Shown here one piece after another: positions 6,646 to 15,924 of a stretch of DNA of 53,909 bases. Each line of letters starts with the position of its first letter. The stretch's first letter is position 1. The DNA comes from DASQHW01 sp038209365 (lineage in GTDB: Bacteria > Actinomycetota > Acidimicrobiia > IMCC26256 > PALSA-610), in the NCBI GenBank assembly GCA_038209365.1, contig JBBQXS010000033.1:1-53909 (forward strand), in the 5' to 3' direction. A program made the position numbers and the translations under genes. The notes under the pieces are model-generated. The model worked only from the letters and a program-made list of their open reading frames with translations. It searched no databases and was not told the origin of the DNA.

Positions 6646-8466
6646 ATGACGAACGTCGATCTCGTCCGGCTCGCCGGAAGCCGTGGTCGCATCTCGGACA
6701 CGCCGACCGTCGATCCGGTCACCGCCGAGGTCATCCGCGGCGGCATGGAGACCGTGTGCTTCGAGATGGCCGAGTACGTCTCGCGTACGGCGACGACGCC
6801 GATCCTCAACCAGTCCAACGAGCGCAACGCCACGGTGCTCGACGCGCACGGCAGGCTCGCCGCGCTGAGCGTCGGCATCCCGCAGTTCATGCTCACGTCG
6901 ACGCTGCCGGTGCGCTTCGCGCTCGAGTTCCTCGGCGTCGAAGAGTTCCGCGAAGGTGACGTCTTCGCCGCCAACGACCCGTATCACGGCGGCGGGCACC
7001 TTCCCGACTACAACGTGTTCGCGCCCGTGTTCGCCGACGACCCCGGCACGCCCGGTCGCCGGCGCATGGTGCTGATCGCGAGCATTCAATGCCACCACGG
7101 CGACACCGGTGGCGGCGTCCCGGGCGGTTACAACATCACGGCCGGCGACATCTGGGGCGAAGGTGTGCGCTGGCCCGTCATCAAGGTGATCGACCGCGGC
7201 ATCGAACGACGTGATGTGCTGTACGCGCTCCAGGCGAACAACCGCATCCCCAGCTACATCGGTGACCTCCGCGCGCAGATTGGTGCCGCGCAGCTGGCGG
7301 CGCGTCGCCTCGGCGACATGATCGACCGGTACGGTGCCTCGGCCGTCGAAGAGTCGGTCGACTACATGATCGACTACGCCGCGCGCCGCTTCCGCGAGGA
7401 GGTCGCGCAGTGGCCCGACGGCGAGTACGAGGCCGACGCATACGTCGACCATGACCCGCTCGGCAACCCCGACGTGCATCTGCACGTGAAGCTCAGCGTC
7501 GCGGGCGACCAGCTCACGGTCGACTTCAGCGGCTCGGACGCGCGTCCCGAGCTGCAGGCGTGGTCGACCTACGGCAACACACGCGGCTACACGGTCGGCC
7601 AGATCGCGGCGATGATGGATCCCGAGATCCCGAAGAACGAAGGGTTCTTCGAGCAGATCAAGCTCGTCGTGCCCAAGGGTTGCGTACTCAATCCGGATCC
7701 GGGCAAGCCGGTCTCGGCGGGTACGCACCACCCCGGCGCCGACGTCGGTGAGGTCATCGCCAAGGCGATGCAGCACGTCCTGCCCGAGCGCGCAGTCCCG
7801 CAGACGTACAAGACGGGCATCCCCACGATCATCGTGGGTGTGGACCCGCGGACCGGCGCGTCCTTCACCGACCACTCGGCCGAGGTGTACGCGGGGTGGT
7901 GCAACGCGTCGAAGGGAATGGACGCCTGGGGCGCGCTGAACGCAAGCTTCGGCAACCTGTGGAAGGCGACCGCCGAGATCAACGAGTCGCTGTACCCACA
8001 CGTGCAATGGAGCCGCGACTACCGCACCGACTCCGGTGGACCGGGACAATGGCGCGGCATCTGCGGCTCGCATTACGAGAAGGAAGTGCGCGTCGACGCG
8101 AAGGTCTACACCTACGTCGTCGGCATGAAATATCCGATGCCGGGAATCTGCGGCGGGTCGGACGGTTCGCCGAACGAGATGATCATCCGCTACGGAAGCG
8201 ATGACGAGTTCAGGGTGAAGCACACTGCGAACTGGGAGCCGATCCACGCCGGCGAGCGCATCATGTACGACTACGGCGGCGGGGGCGGCTGGGGCGATCC
8301 GCTCGTACGCGAACCGCAGGCCGTGCTCGACGACGTCCTCGACGAGTACGTCTCCGTCGAGGGCGCCCGCCGCGACTACGGCGTCGTGCTCACAGGCTCC
8401 CTCGAGGACCTCACGCTCGCCGTCGATGACGACGCCACCGCGCGCGAGCGCGCTTCGCGCCGATAA
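6646..8466 (+). CDS. hyuB: Hydantoinase B / oxoprolinase family protein
   Basis: This is the B subunit of an ATP-dependent amidohydrolase or carboxylase-like enzyme (HyuB, N-methylhydantoinase, acetone carboxylase group). Its 606 aa include family signatures near the start (DPVTAEVIRGGMETVCFEM, HGRLAALSVGIPQFM) and AANDPYHGGGHLPD, and the C-terminal GGGGGWGDPL. GAGGGG precedes the ATG at 6646. The A subunit starts three bases after its stop. Members act on hydantoins, 5-oxoproline, ketones or other cyclic amides; the substrate here is unknown. Confidence 0.88.
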   Translation: MTNVDLVRLAGSRGRISDTPTVDPVTAEVIRGGMETVCFEMAEYVSRTATTPILNQSNERNATVLDAHGRLAALSVGIPQFMLTSTLPVRFALEFLGVEEFREGDVFAANDPYHGGGHLPDYNVFAPVFADDPGTPGRRRMVLIASIQCHHGDTGGGVPGGYNITAGDIWGEGVRWPVIKVIDRGIERRDVLYALQANNRIPSYIGDLRAQIGAAQLAARRLGDMIDRYGASAVEESVDYMIDYAARRFREEVAQWPDGEYEADAYVDHDPLGNPDVHLHVKLSVAGDQLTVDFSGSDARPELQAWSTYGNTRGYTVGQIAAMMDPEIPKNEGFFEQIKLVVPKGCVLNPDPGKPVSAGTHHPGADVGEVIAKAMQHVLPERAVPQTYKTGIPTIIVGVDPRTGASFTDHSAEVYAGWCNASKGMDAWGALNASFGNLWKATAEINESLYPHVQWSRDYRTDSGGPGQWRGICGSHYEKEVRVDAKVYTYVVGMKYPMPGICGGSDGSPNEMIIRYGSDDEFRVKHTANWEPIHAGERIMYDYGGGGGWGDPLVREPQAVLDDVLDEYVSVEGARRDYGVVLTGSLEDLTLAVDDDATARERASRR

Positions 8467-8469
8467 GTC

Positions 8470-10530
8470 GTGGGCTACCGAGTCGGCATCGACGTCGGGG
8501 GAACGTTCACGGATCTCATCTGCGTGACACCCGACGGCGAAGTCGTGCTCGACAAGACGCCGACGACGCTCGACGATCAGTCGACAGGGGTGATGAACGG
8601 CCTCCAGCAGCTCGCGAGCCGCTTCGACAGCGAGCTCACGGCGTTCTGCGGAGAGCTGGAGATCCTCGTGCACGGCACGACCACCGCCGACAACACGATG
8701 ATCGAGATGAACGGCGCGCCGACCGGCCTGCTCGTGACCGAGGGGCACCGCGACGAGATCGAGCTGCGCCGCTGCCACAAAGAAGAGATCTGGGACCCCA
8801 ACTATCCGGGTCCTGCGCCCATCGCACGCCGCCGGGCTCGCATCCCGATCCGCGAGCGCATCGACTTCGAGGGCAACGTGCTCGTGGCGCTCGACGAGGA
8901 CGCGGTACGGCGCGGCGTGCAACGCTTGAAGAAGCTCGGCGTTCGATCGGTCGCGGTCATGTACCTGTTCTCGTTCGTGAACGCCGAGCACGAGCGCCGG
9001 ACGCGGGAGATCATCCTCGAGGAGTTCCCCGACGTCGAGCACATCTCGTTGTCACACGAGGTCATGCCGCGCGGTCCGGAGTTCGAGCGGGTCTCCACCA
9101 CGCTCGTGAACGCCTACGTCGCGCCGCGCATCGCCGGGTACACGGCGAATCTCCAGGAAAAGCTGCGAAGGGCCGGGTACAACGGGCCGTTGCTGATCAT
9201 GCAGTCGACGGGCGGTGTGATGCCGCCCGACTACGTCGCTCGGCGCGCGGTCACGTTGCTCGCCAGCGGGCCGACGGGCGGCGTGATGGGCGCGACACTG
9301 GCGGCACGAGCTGCACACGCCGGCGACTTCATCGCCGTCGACATGGGTGGGACGAGCTTCGACATCTGCCTTGTCCGCAACGGCCGCCCCGAGATCAAAA
9401 CCGATTGGAACTGGCGGTACCGCTATTACATCGGGTTGCCAATGGTCAACGTGCAAAGCGTCGGCGCCGGCGGTGGCTCGATCGCGCGCGTCCGGCAGGG
9501 CGCGTTGCTGGTCGGCCCCGAGTCGGCGGGGTCGGTGCCCGGTCCGGTCTGCTACCAGCGCGGCGGTACGCAGCCGACCGTGACCGATGCCGATGCCGTG
9601 CTCGGCTACCTGCCGAGCGACGGGTTCGCGGGCGGGCGCATGCACCTCGACATCGATGCCGCGCGCGCCGCGATCGCCCGTGAGGTCGCCGAGCCGCTCG
9701 GTACGGACGCGACGCAGGCCGCGTGGGGCATCGAACGGATCGTCAACGCCAACATGGCGAACGCCACGCGCAAAGTGCTCGCCGGTCACGGCGCGGACCC
9801 GCGCGCCCTTTCGCTCATCGCGTACGGCGGGAACGGTGCAGTCCACGCCGCGGCGATCGCGCGCGAGCTGGGCGTCGACCGCATCATGGTTCCCAAGGCC
9901 GCTCCCGCATTCAGTGCGCTGGGTGTGCTCGTCGCGGACTACGTGGTCGATCTCGTGCGCTCGTACGTGACGCCGCTGTCGCAGGTCGACCTCCGCCGGG
10001 TGCACGACCTCATGACCGACTTGACGCAGGAAGTCGACAAGGAGCTCGAGCCGACGGGTCTCGCGATCGCCGACGTCGATCGATCCCTCTACGCCCAGAT
10101 GTGCTATCCGGGCCAGAACTTCGACATGAGCGTGCCTGTGCCGGAAGGCGTCACCCTCGACGAACCGGGACTCCTCGATCTCGCGGAGCGGTTCCACGAC
10201 CAGCACGAGGCCGAGCGCGGGTTCTGCTTCCGTTCGCAACAGCCCGTGCTGCGCGGCGTCCGTGCCGTCGCCCGCGGGTACACGCCGAAGCCCGATCATT
10301 TCGCCGAGACCGGCACGATCACCGACGCCGACCGGGCCGGCAAGGGCACGCGGGACGCGTACTGGGGCGACGGATTCGTCGCGACACCGGTGTACGACGG
10401 CGGCGCCCTCGCCGCAGGCGCGCGCATCGAGGGTCCGGCCCTCGTCGAGGAGCCGTTCACGGTCGTCGTCCTGCCGCCGGGCGCCACCGCCGAGCTCGAT
10501 GCGTTCGGCAACTACGTGATCGCGGTGTGA
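8470..10530 (+). CDS. hyuA: Hydantoinase A / oxoprolinase family protein
   Basis: The ATP-binding partner of HyuB, 686 aa, starts with GTG at 8470. The N-terminal GIDVGGTFTDLI and the central VDMGGTSFDICLV are the phosphate-binding loops of the actin-like ATPase fold used by this family. VSAGAGGGSIA-like (SVGAGGGSIARV), SAGSVPGPVCYQRGG and a C-terminal oxoprolinase domain follow. The complex would phosphorylate its substrate during ring opening or carboxylation. The stop overlaps the GTG of the mannosidase gene, so the three genes are translationally linked. Confidence 0.88.
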   Translation: MGYRVGIDVGGTFTDLICVTPDGEVVLDKTPTTLDDQSTGVMNGLQQLASRFDSELTAFCGELEILVHGTTTADNTMIEMNGAPTGLLVTEGHRDEIELRRCHKEEIWDPNYPGPAPIARRRARIPIRERIDFEGNVLVALDEDAVRRGVQRLKKLGVRSVAVMYLFSFVNAEHERRTREIILEEFPDVEHISLSHEVMPRGPEFERVSTTLVNAYVAPRIAGYTANLQEKLRRAGYNGPLLIMQSTGGVMPPDYVARRAVTLLASGPTGGVMGATLAARAAHAGDFIAVDMGGTSFDICLVRNGRPEIKTDWNWRYRYYIGLPMVNVQSVGAGGGSIARVRQGALLVGPESAGSVPGPVCYQRGGTQPTVTDADAVLGYLPSDGFAGGRMHLDIDAARAAIAREVAEPLGTDATQAAWGIERIVNANMANATRKVLAGHGADPRALSLIAYGGNGAVHAAAIARELGVDRIMVPKAAPAFSALGVLVADYVVDLVRSYVTPLSQVDLRRVHDLMTDLTQEVDKELEPTGLAIADVDRSLYAQMCYPGQNFDMSVPVPEGVTLDEPGLLDLAERFHDQHEAERGFCFRSQQPVLRGVRAVARGYTPKPDHFAETGTITDADRAGKGTRDAYWGDGFVATPVYDGGALAAGARIEGPALVEEPFTVVVLPPGATAELDAFGNYVIAV

Positions 10531-13013
10531 GCGACATCTACCTCGTCTCCCATTTCCACTGGGATCGCGAGTGGTACCGGTCGTTCGAGGTGTTCCGAGG
10601 CCGGCTGGTCGACGCGATCGATGCGGTGCTCGATCAGCTCGACACCGATCCGGGATTCCGATTCGTCCTCGACGGCCAGACGATCGTGCTCGACGACTAC
10701 CTGGAGGTGCGCCCCGAACGGCGCGGCGCGCTGGAGGCGGGCGTGCGCGCCGGCCGCCTGGCCGCGGGACCGTGGTACGTCCAGCCGGACTCGCTGCTGC
10801 CCGCCGGAGAGTCGCACGTGCGCAACCTGCTGTACGGCCGCGCGATCGCAAACACCTTCGGCGGCTCCTCGCGCGTCGCGTACGTGCCGGATTCGTTCGG
10901 GCACCCGGCGCAGTTCCCGCAGCTGTTCACCGGCTTCGGCCTCGATCCATTCGTGTACTGGCGGGGCAACGGCACCGAGATCGACACGCTCGCGCCGCTG
11001 TATCGATGGCGATCACCCGACGGCAGTGTCGTTCGCGCCTGGTATCTCGGCGAGGGGTACTTCGGCGCCGCGGGCCTCGACGCCGACGACGACGTCGCCG
11101 GCACCGTGCAGCGGCTCCAAGGCGTCATCGACCGGCTAGCACGCGCAGGCATCGGGCCGGTGCTGTTGATGAACGGTTTCGACCACATGCCGGCCGACAC
11201 GACGACTGCCGCGATCGCGGAGAAGATCGGCGCCCGGCGGGCTCTGCTCGACGACACGGTCGCGTCGCTTCCGCCGGCCGGGACACTTCCCGAGTGGCGC
11301 GACGCGCTCGTCGGGGCACGTACGGCGAATCTCCTCCCGGGCGTGTGGTCGTCGCGCATGCCGCTCAAGCTGCGCAACCGGGCCGTCGAGCAGCTGCTCA
11401 CCACGTGGGCGGAGCCGTGGGCCGCGCTCGGTCACGCGCTCGGACTGGGCGACGAGCGCCCGGCGCTCGACCGTGCGTGGCGGGCCCTGCTCCAGAACCA
11501 GGCGCACGACTCGATCGGCGGTTGCTCCATCGATCCTGTCCACGAGCGCATGACGGCGCGCTTCGACGACGCCGAGGGCCTGGGCCGCGCAACGGTGACG
11601 CGAGTGCTGGAACGGCTCAGCGGGCGCAACGTCACGCGCGACACTCCGTGGCGCGACGGCCAGGATGTCGTCGTGTTCAACGCGTCCGCCGAGACTCGCA
11701 CCGATGTCGTGCGCGTGCCGCTCGAGCCTTTTCCGCCATGGCGCATGAGCGTGAGCCGCTTCGACATGCACCCACTCGCGATGCCCGCCTTCGGTGGTCT
11801 CGCCGTGGATGGTTCGCCGGTGCGGGTCGTGGCGAGCGACGACCCGACGCGGGTGCGCTTCCTGCCCGGCCTCGGCGGCCTCGACGTCGAGCTCGTCGCA
11901 CGCGACGTGCCCGCCTTCGGGTGCCGGCGTTACACACTCGTGCCCGCCGATCCGTCGCCCGACGACACCGACGACGGCCGCGAGATCGAAGCGGGCGACA
12001 TCCACGTTCGTGTCGCCGACGACGGCACACTGTCGTGCACGATCGCCGGTGGCGAGTACCACGGCCTTTTCGGTCTCGAAGATTGCGTCGATCGCGGCGA
12101 CTCGTACGACGCCGACCCCGACCCGCCACGCGTCGTGCCGGCGACGACGGAAGTGCAACGCACCCGGCACGCGTCCGGTATCTCACGTCTGCGAGTCACG
12201 CGCGCCCTCGCCGGCATTGGCACGCTCGCGGTCGAAGCGGTGGTCGCGCCGGGCGTTCCGTTCATCCGCTGCGAAGTCGTCCTCGACAATCAGGCCGCCG
12301 ACCACCGCCTGCGCCTGCGTTTTCCCACCGGCGGACCGATCGACCAGCTCCGGGCGGCCACGACGTTCGACAGCGCGCGACGCACATCCGCTGCGGTAGA
12401 CGACGCGCAGTGGGTGCACTGCGCGCCGCGTACCTTCGTGCACCAGGGGTGGATCGCCGCGAACGGACTCACGATCGGCGCGCCCGGCCTGCCCGAAGCC
12501 GAGGGCACCGGCACCGGCGACGTCCTCGTCACGCTCGTTCGCAGCGTCGGCGCGCTCGCGCGTCTCGAGTTGCGGACCCGCCCGATGCCCGCAGGCCCGG
12601 ACATGCCCGCGCCCGGCGCCCAGGTCCGGGGCATCGTCCGCGCGACCGTGACGCTCGCCTCGACGCCGTCGGACGCACGCGCCGCCGAGACGGGCATGTG
12701 GGGCGTGCTCGGCGACGACCGGCCCCTCCTCGGCGACGGCCTGTCGTTGCTCGAGCTCGACGCGCACACCTCTGTGCTCTCGGCGTGCAAACCCGCGGCC
12801 GACGGCGACGGCATCGTGGTCCGCGTCTTGAACCCGAGCGACCAACCGGACGCAGTCCTGCTCCGCTTCGGCTTCGACGTCGGGGACGCGACCACCGTCC
12901 GGCTCGATGAGACGCCCGATGGCGATCAGCTCGCCCCCGACGGCCGCGCGATCACCTTGACCGTACCGCCGCACTCTTTGCGGTCAGTCCGACTTCACAC
13001 CTTGCGACGGTAG
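10527..13013 (+). CDS. GH38 alpha-mannosidase family glycoside hydrolase
   Basis: 828 aa from the GTG at 10527, which overlaps the hyuA stop. The N-terminus VSDIYLVSHFHWDREWY has the H9-x-H11-x-D13 zinc motif of GH38. D122 in YVPDSFGHP is the expected nucleophile. QNQAHDSIGGCSID holds the remaining metal-binding residues, and an all-beta C-terminal region follows. There is no signal peptide, so it acts in the cytoplasm. The family cleaves terminal alpha-mannose or related sugars with retention. Linkage to a hydantoinase is unusual and suggests a glycosylated or sugar-like substrate, which is inference. The 3' end overlaps the converging permease gene by 19 bp. Confidence 0.85.
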   Translation: MSDIYLVSHFHWDREWYRSFEVFRGRLVDAIDAVLDQLDTDPGFRFVLDGQTIVLDDYLEVRPERRGALEAGVRAGRLAAGPWYVQPDSLLPAGESHVRNLLYGRAIANTFGGSSRVAYVPDSFGHPAQFPQLFTGFGLDPFVYWRGNGTEIDTLAPLYRWRSPDGSVVRAWYLGEGYFGAAGLDADDDVAGTVQRLQGVIDRLARAGIGPVLLMNGFDHMPADTTTAAIAEKIGARRALLDDTVASLPPAGTLPEWRDALVGARTANLLPGVWSSRMPLKLRNRAVEQLLTTWAEPWAALGHALGLGDERPALDRAWRALLQNQAHDSIGGCSIDPVHERMTARFDDAEGLGRATVTRVLERLSGRNVTRDTPWRDGQDVVVFNASAETRTDVVRVPLEPFPPWRMSVSRFDMHPLAMPAFGGLAVDGSPVRVVASDDPTRVRFLPGLGGLDVELVARDVPAFGCRRYTLVPADPSPDDTDDGREIEAGDIHVRVADDGTLSCTIAGGEYHGLFGLEDCVDRGDSYDADPDPPRVVPATTEVQRTRHASGISRLRVTRALAGIGTLAVEAVVAPGVPFIRCEVVLDNQAADHRLRLRFPTGGPIDQLRAATTFDSARRTSAAVDDAQWVHCAPRTFVHQGWIAANGLTIGAPGLPEAEGTGTGDVLVTLVRSVGALARLELRTRPMPAGPDMPAPGAQVRGIVRATVTLASTPSDARAAETGMWGVLGDDRPLLGDGLSLLELDAHTSVLSACKPAADGDGIVVRVLNPSDQPDAVLLRFGFDVGDATTVRLDETPDGDQLAPDGRAITLTVPPHSLRSVRLHTLRR

Positions 13014-13810
13014 ATCGACACTGCAAACGGCGCGGCAACGGCGATGATGCCGATGCTCCACGCGAGCGCGGCGAGCACCTTGCCCGTCGAGGCGAACGCG
13101 CCGCCGTACGTCAGCGATCGGACCGCGTCGATCACGATCGAGACCGGCTGATGCTCCGCGAACCATTCGAGAGGAGCAGGCATCGATTGGGCCGACACGA
13201 ACGCGGTCGAGGCAAACACGAGCGGCGCGAGGATCGGGAACGATGCAGCCTGCGCCGCTTCCGCGCTCGACGCGTTCAGCCCCACGATGGCGAAGACCCA
13301 TGCCAGAGAATGCGAGAACAGGAGCATCAGGGCGAGTCCGGCCACCACCTCGATCACGCTCGTGTGAATCCGCCAGCCGACTGCGAAGCCGACGACGACC
13401 ATGACCAACACGACGAACACATTGCGAACCAGGTCGGCGAGCGTTCGGCCCGCGAGCACCGCGGAACGCGCCATCGGCAGGGACTGAAATCGCTCGAGCA
13501 AGCCCTTGTGCAAGTCCTCGGCCAGGGCAATGCCGGTTTGGATGGAACCGAAGACGACCGTCTGCGCGAAGACTCCGGGCATCAGGTAGTCGACGTAATG
13601 GGTCACGCCCGGAATGCGGATCGCGCCACCGAAGACGTACCGGAACATCAGCACGAAGATGATCGGCTGGATCGTCGAGAACACGAGCACCTGCGGCGTC
13701 CGCGTCATGCCGACGAGGTTGCGCCACATGATCGTCAGCGCGTCGCTGAACGCGTACGACTGCTTGCGCGGCCGGACGACTTCGGAGGCGGGCATCGTGG
13801 TGGCGGTCAT
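12995..13810 (-). CDS. ABC-2 type export permease (DrrB-like)
   Basis: 271 aa from the ATG at 13810, whose codon overlaps the ATPase stop (ATGA). Six hydrophobic segments are visible after an N-terminal cytoplasmic stretch containing ALTIMWRNLVGMTRTPQVLVFS, the typical DrrB/ABC-2 entry. The family exports drugs, lipids or polyketides together with a DrrA-like ATPase. It is the second gene of a leftward operon divergent from a MarR gene, which suggests inducible efflux. Confidence 0.88.
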   Translation of the reverse strand: MTATTMPASEVVRPRKQSYAFSDALTIMWRNLVGMTRTPQVLVFSTIQPIIFVLMFRYVFGGAIRIPGVTHYVDYLMPGVFAQTVVFGSIQTGIALAEDLHKGLLERFQSLPMARSAVLAGRTLADLVRNVFVVLVMVVVGFAVGWRIHTSVIEVVAGLALMLLFSHSLAWVFAIVGLNASSAEAAQAASFPILAPLVFASTAFVSAQSMPAPLEWFAEHQPVSIVIDAVRSLTYGGAFASTGKVLAALAWSIGIIAVAAPFAVSIYRRKV

Positions 13811-14811
13811 GCGGCACCTCGCTCGGCTCGACGACGACCTCGGCCGTCGGCAGAAATCTCTTCGGGTTCGGCGTCTTCGGCTGCATGTCCGGTCAGCGAC
13901 AGGAACACGTCGTCGAGCGTGGGCTCCCGCACGTTCAAACGTGCGGGTTCCAAGTGCGCGCCATCCAGCGCACGAACGACGTCGAGCACGACGCGCGCGC
14001 CGTCGTCGACCTTCAGCTGCACCAGGTGCTGCGTCGTCTCGACATCGCAGAGCCCGATGTTGCACAACACCTCCTGCGCCCGTCGCGCGCTCGCGTCGTC
14101 ATCGAAGCCGACCTCGATGATCGTCGCACCGAGACGCGCCTTGAGCTCGGCTGACGTGCCTTCCGCGATGACGCGGCCGTGGTCGATGACGATGATGCGA
14201 TCGGCCAGCCGGTCGGCCTCCTCGAGATATTGCGTCGTCAGCAGGACGGTCGTCCCGTCGCTGACGAGCGTCTCGATCACACCCCACAGCGCCGTGCGGC
14301 CCTGCGGGTCGAGCCCGGTCGTCGGTTCGTCGAGGAACAACACCGGAGGACGATGTACGAGCGCGGCCGCCAGGTCGAGCCGGCGCCGCATGCCGCCGCT
14401 GTACGTCCGCACGGGCCGGTCGCCCGCGTCGACCAGATCGAACTGCGCAAGCAGCTCGTCGGCCCGTGGGCGGATGGAGTCCTTGGGGATGTGCGTGAGC
14501 CGGCCGACCATGCGCAGGTTCTCGTGCCCGGTGAGGTTCTCGTCGACGGCCGCATACTGCCCGGCGAGGCCGATGTGCTCGCGTACGCCCTGCGGGTCCC
14601 GCGTCACGTCGACACCCAGGACTTCCGCGCGGCCCTCGTCGGGCCGCAGAATTGTCGTGAGAATCCGCACCGCGGTGGTCTTGCCCGCGCCGTTGGGGCC
14701 GAGCACGCCGAGCACCGTGCCCGTCGGTACCGTGAAGTCGACACCGTCGAGGGCCACCACGTCGCCGAAGCGCTTCCGGAGCCCCTCGACGACGATCGCG
14801 TTCGTTGTCAT
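13807..14811 (-). CDS. ABC export ATPase (DrrA-like, daunorubicin-resistance family)
   Basis: 334 aa from the ATG at 14811 with GAGGGTGAT upstream. Walker A (GPNGAGKTT), the signature YSGGMRRRLDL, Walker B (PVLFLDEP) and the switch His region (LLTTQYLEEADRL) are complete. The C-terminal extension of about 90 residues with EPTLDDVFLSLTG is typical of DrrA-type pumps. It powers the adjacent permease. The leader carries a palindrome probably bound by the divergent MarR protein. Confidence 0.9.
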   Translation of the reverse strand: MTTNAIVVEGLRKRFGDVVALDGVDFTVPTGTVLGVLGPNGAGKTTAVRILTTILRPDEGRAEVLGVDVTRDPQGVREHIGLAGQYAAVDENLTGHENLRMVGRLTHIPKDSIRPRADELLAQFDLVDAGDRPVRTYSGGMRRRLDLAAALVHRPPVLFLDEPTTGLDPQGRTALWGVIETLVSDGTTVLLTTQYLEEADRLADRIIVIDHGRVIAEGTSAELKARLGATIIEVGFDDDASARRAQEVLCNIGLCDVETTQHLVQLKVDDGARVVLDVVRALDGAHLEPARLNVREPTLDDVFLSLTGHAAEDAEPEEISADGRGRRRAERGAA

Positions 14812-14830
14812 GTGATCACCCTCGCACCGA

Positions 14831-14850
14831 TGCTTGAACGAAGTCAAGCA
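14831..14850. promoter_or_regulatory. MarR-type operator, TGCTTGA-N6-TCAAGCA
   Basis: A 20-bp perfect inverted repeat lies between the divergent ATPase and MarR starts, 20 bases upstream of the ATPase ATG. A looser repeat CTTCAA (14858-14863) and TTGAAG (14876-14881) lies nearby, the right arm being part of the MarR promoter. Autoregulation plus control of the exporter is the simplest reading. Confidence 0.55.
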
Positions 14851-14875
14851 TTTAGTTCTTCAATCTTCCAGGTAC

Positions 14876-14904
14876 TTGAAGGATTGCTCACTTCGTCGTA
14901 GGTT
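14876..14904 (+). promoter_or_regulatory. Predicted promoter for the MarR gene (probably leaderless)
   Basis: TTGAAG (14876-14881), a 17-base spacer and TAGGTT (14899-14904) place the transcription start at about 14911, next to the GTG at 14912. No Shine-Dalgarno is needed in that case, and none is strong. Confidence 0.45.
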
Positions 14905-14911
14905 GTACCCC

Positions 14912-15358
14912 GTGGCCCAGCCGCACCCAGACGAAGATGCCGCGACCCGTGCGTGGCGATCGCTGACCGCGGTCTTCCTCGCGCGCAAGGAGTCGTTCGC
15001 GCAGATCACCGCCTCGTTCGGCCTGAACCCCGGCGCCATGCACGCGTTGCTGTCGCTCGACCCCGACGTCCCACAATCAATGAGCACGCTGGCCGGCTCG
15101 TGGAGGTGCGACGCGTCGAACGTGACGTGGCTCGTCGACCGATTGGAGGAACACGGGCTCGCGGAGCGGCGCGCGCATCCGACCGATCGCCGCATCCGTA
15201 CCGTCGCGCTGACGAAGAAGGGTGCTCGCGTCCGTGCCCAGGTCGAAGCGAAGCTGTTCGAGGCGCCGGGCTACATGCACGACCTCTCGCCGCGCGACTT
15301 GGAGACGCTTTGCCGGATCCTCGACAAGATCGCGCCCGAAGGCGGCCCGCACTTCTAG
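14912..15358 (+). CDS. MarR-family transcriptional regulator
   Basis: 148 aa from the GTG at 14912; the start was chosen from promoter spacing and the usual family length. The winged helix covers roughly residues 35-110, with STLAGSWRCDASNVTWLVDRLEEHGL as recognition region and ERRAHPTDRRIRTVALTKKGA as wing. Such proteins repress efflux or aromatic catabolism genes and respond to small phenolic or lipophilic ligands. Its stop overlaps the next gene (TAGTG). It probably controls both the divergent exporter and its own operon. Confidence 0.85.
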   Translation: MAQPHPDEDAATRAWRSLTAVFLARKESFAQITASFGLNPGAMHALLSLDPDVPQSMSTLAGSWRCDASNVTWLVDRLEEHGLAERRAHPTDRRIRTVALTKKGARVRAQVEAKLFEAPGYMHDLSPRDLETLCRILDKIAPEGGPHF

Positions 15359-15924
15359 TGCCGCGCTTTCTGACGCTGCACGAGCACGCCGTGATCTCGG
15401 CGGCCGCCGACGTCCTCATCCCTCCGATCGAGCCGCATCCGGGCGGCGCCGCGCTCGGTGTCGCGGAGTACGTCGACAACCTGCTTGCGGCGTTCACGTT
15501 CGACCCGCCGCTGATCCACGCCGGTGGACCGTTCAGTGGCCGCTTCGGCGGTGAGCCGTCGTTCGCGCGCTTCTTGCCCCTCTCGCGCAACGAGGAGCTG
15601 GCGTGGCGCACGCGCATCGAGGGCTCGCGCGGCATCCCGGCGCGGGAGTTCAACGGCCCGGTGCGAGGGTGGCAGGACGTCTATCGCGATGGTGTCGCGG
15701 CGCTGGGCAAGGATTTCTGCGACGTCGATGAAGCCACGCGGGCGCGGCGGCTGCGTGCGCAACCCGAGCTCCGCAGGTTGTTGTATGCGCACGCGTGCGA
15801 GGGTGCCTATGGCGCCCCCGAGTACGGCGGCAACCGCGACCTAATGGGCTGGCGTGCAATCGGCTTCGCCGGCGACGTCCAACCGCGGGGCTACACCGAC
15901 GAGGAAGTCTCCCGCCGTGACTGA
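15358..15924 (+). CDS. Gluconate 2-dehydrogenase subunit 3 family protein
   Basis: 188 aa from the GTG at 15358, overlapping the MarR stop by one base. LTLHEHAVISAAADVLIPP and the following EYVDNLLAAF match the subunit-3 family (PF13618), the small partner of membrane-linked GMC dehydrogenases. No Tat or Sec signal is visible, unlike classical periplasmic subunits, so this pair may be cytoplasmic. The end overlaps the GMC gene by eight bases. Confidence 0.8.
   Translation: MPRFLTLHEHAVISAAADVLIPPIEPHPGGAALGVAEYVDNLLAAFTFDPPLIHAGGPFSGRFGGEPSFARFLPLSRNEELAWRTRIEGSRGIPAREFNGPVRGWQDVYRDGVAALGKDFCDVDEATRARRLRAQPELRRLLYAHACEGAYGAPEYGGNRDLMGWRAIGFAGDVQPRGYTDEEVSRRD

Noticed and set aside
6607..9042. 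Very long open frame on the minus strand opposite the hydantoinase genes
   Set aside because: It is antisense to a recognised gene, has Arg/Val/Asp-rich composition without domains and reflects GC-rich codon bias. The same holds for long antisense frames at 4138-5526, 9052-10851 and 15650-17263.
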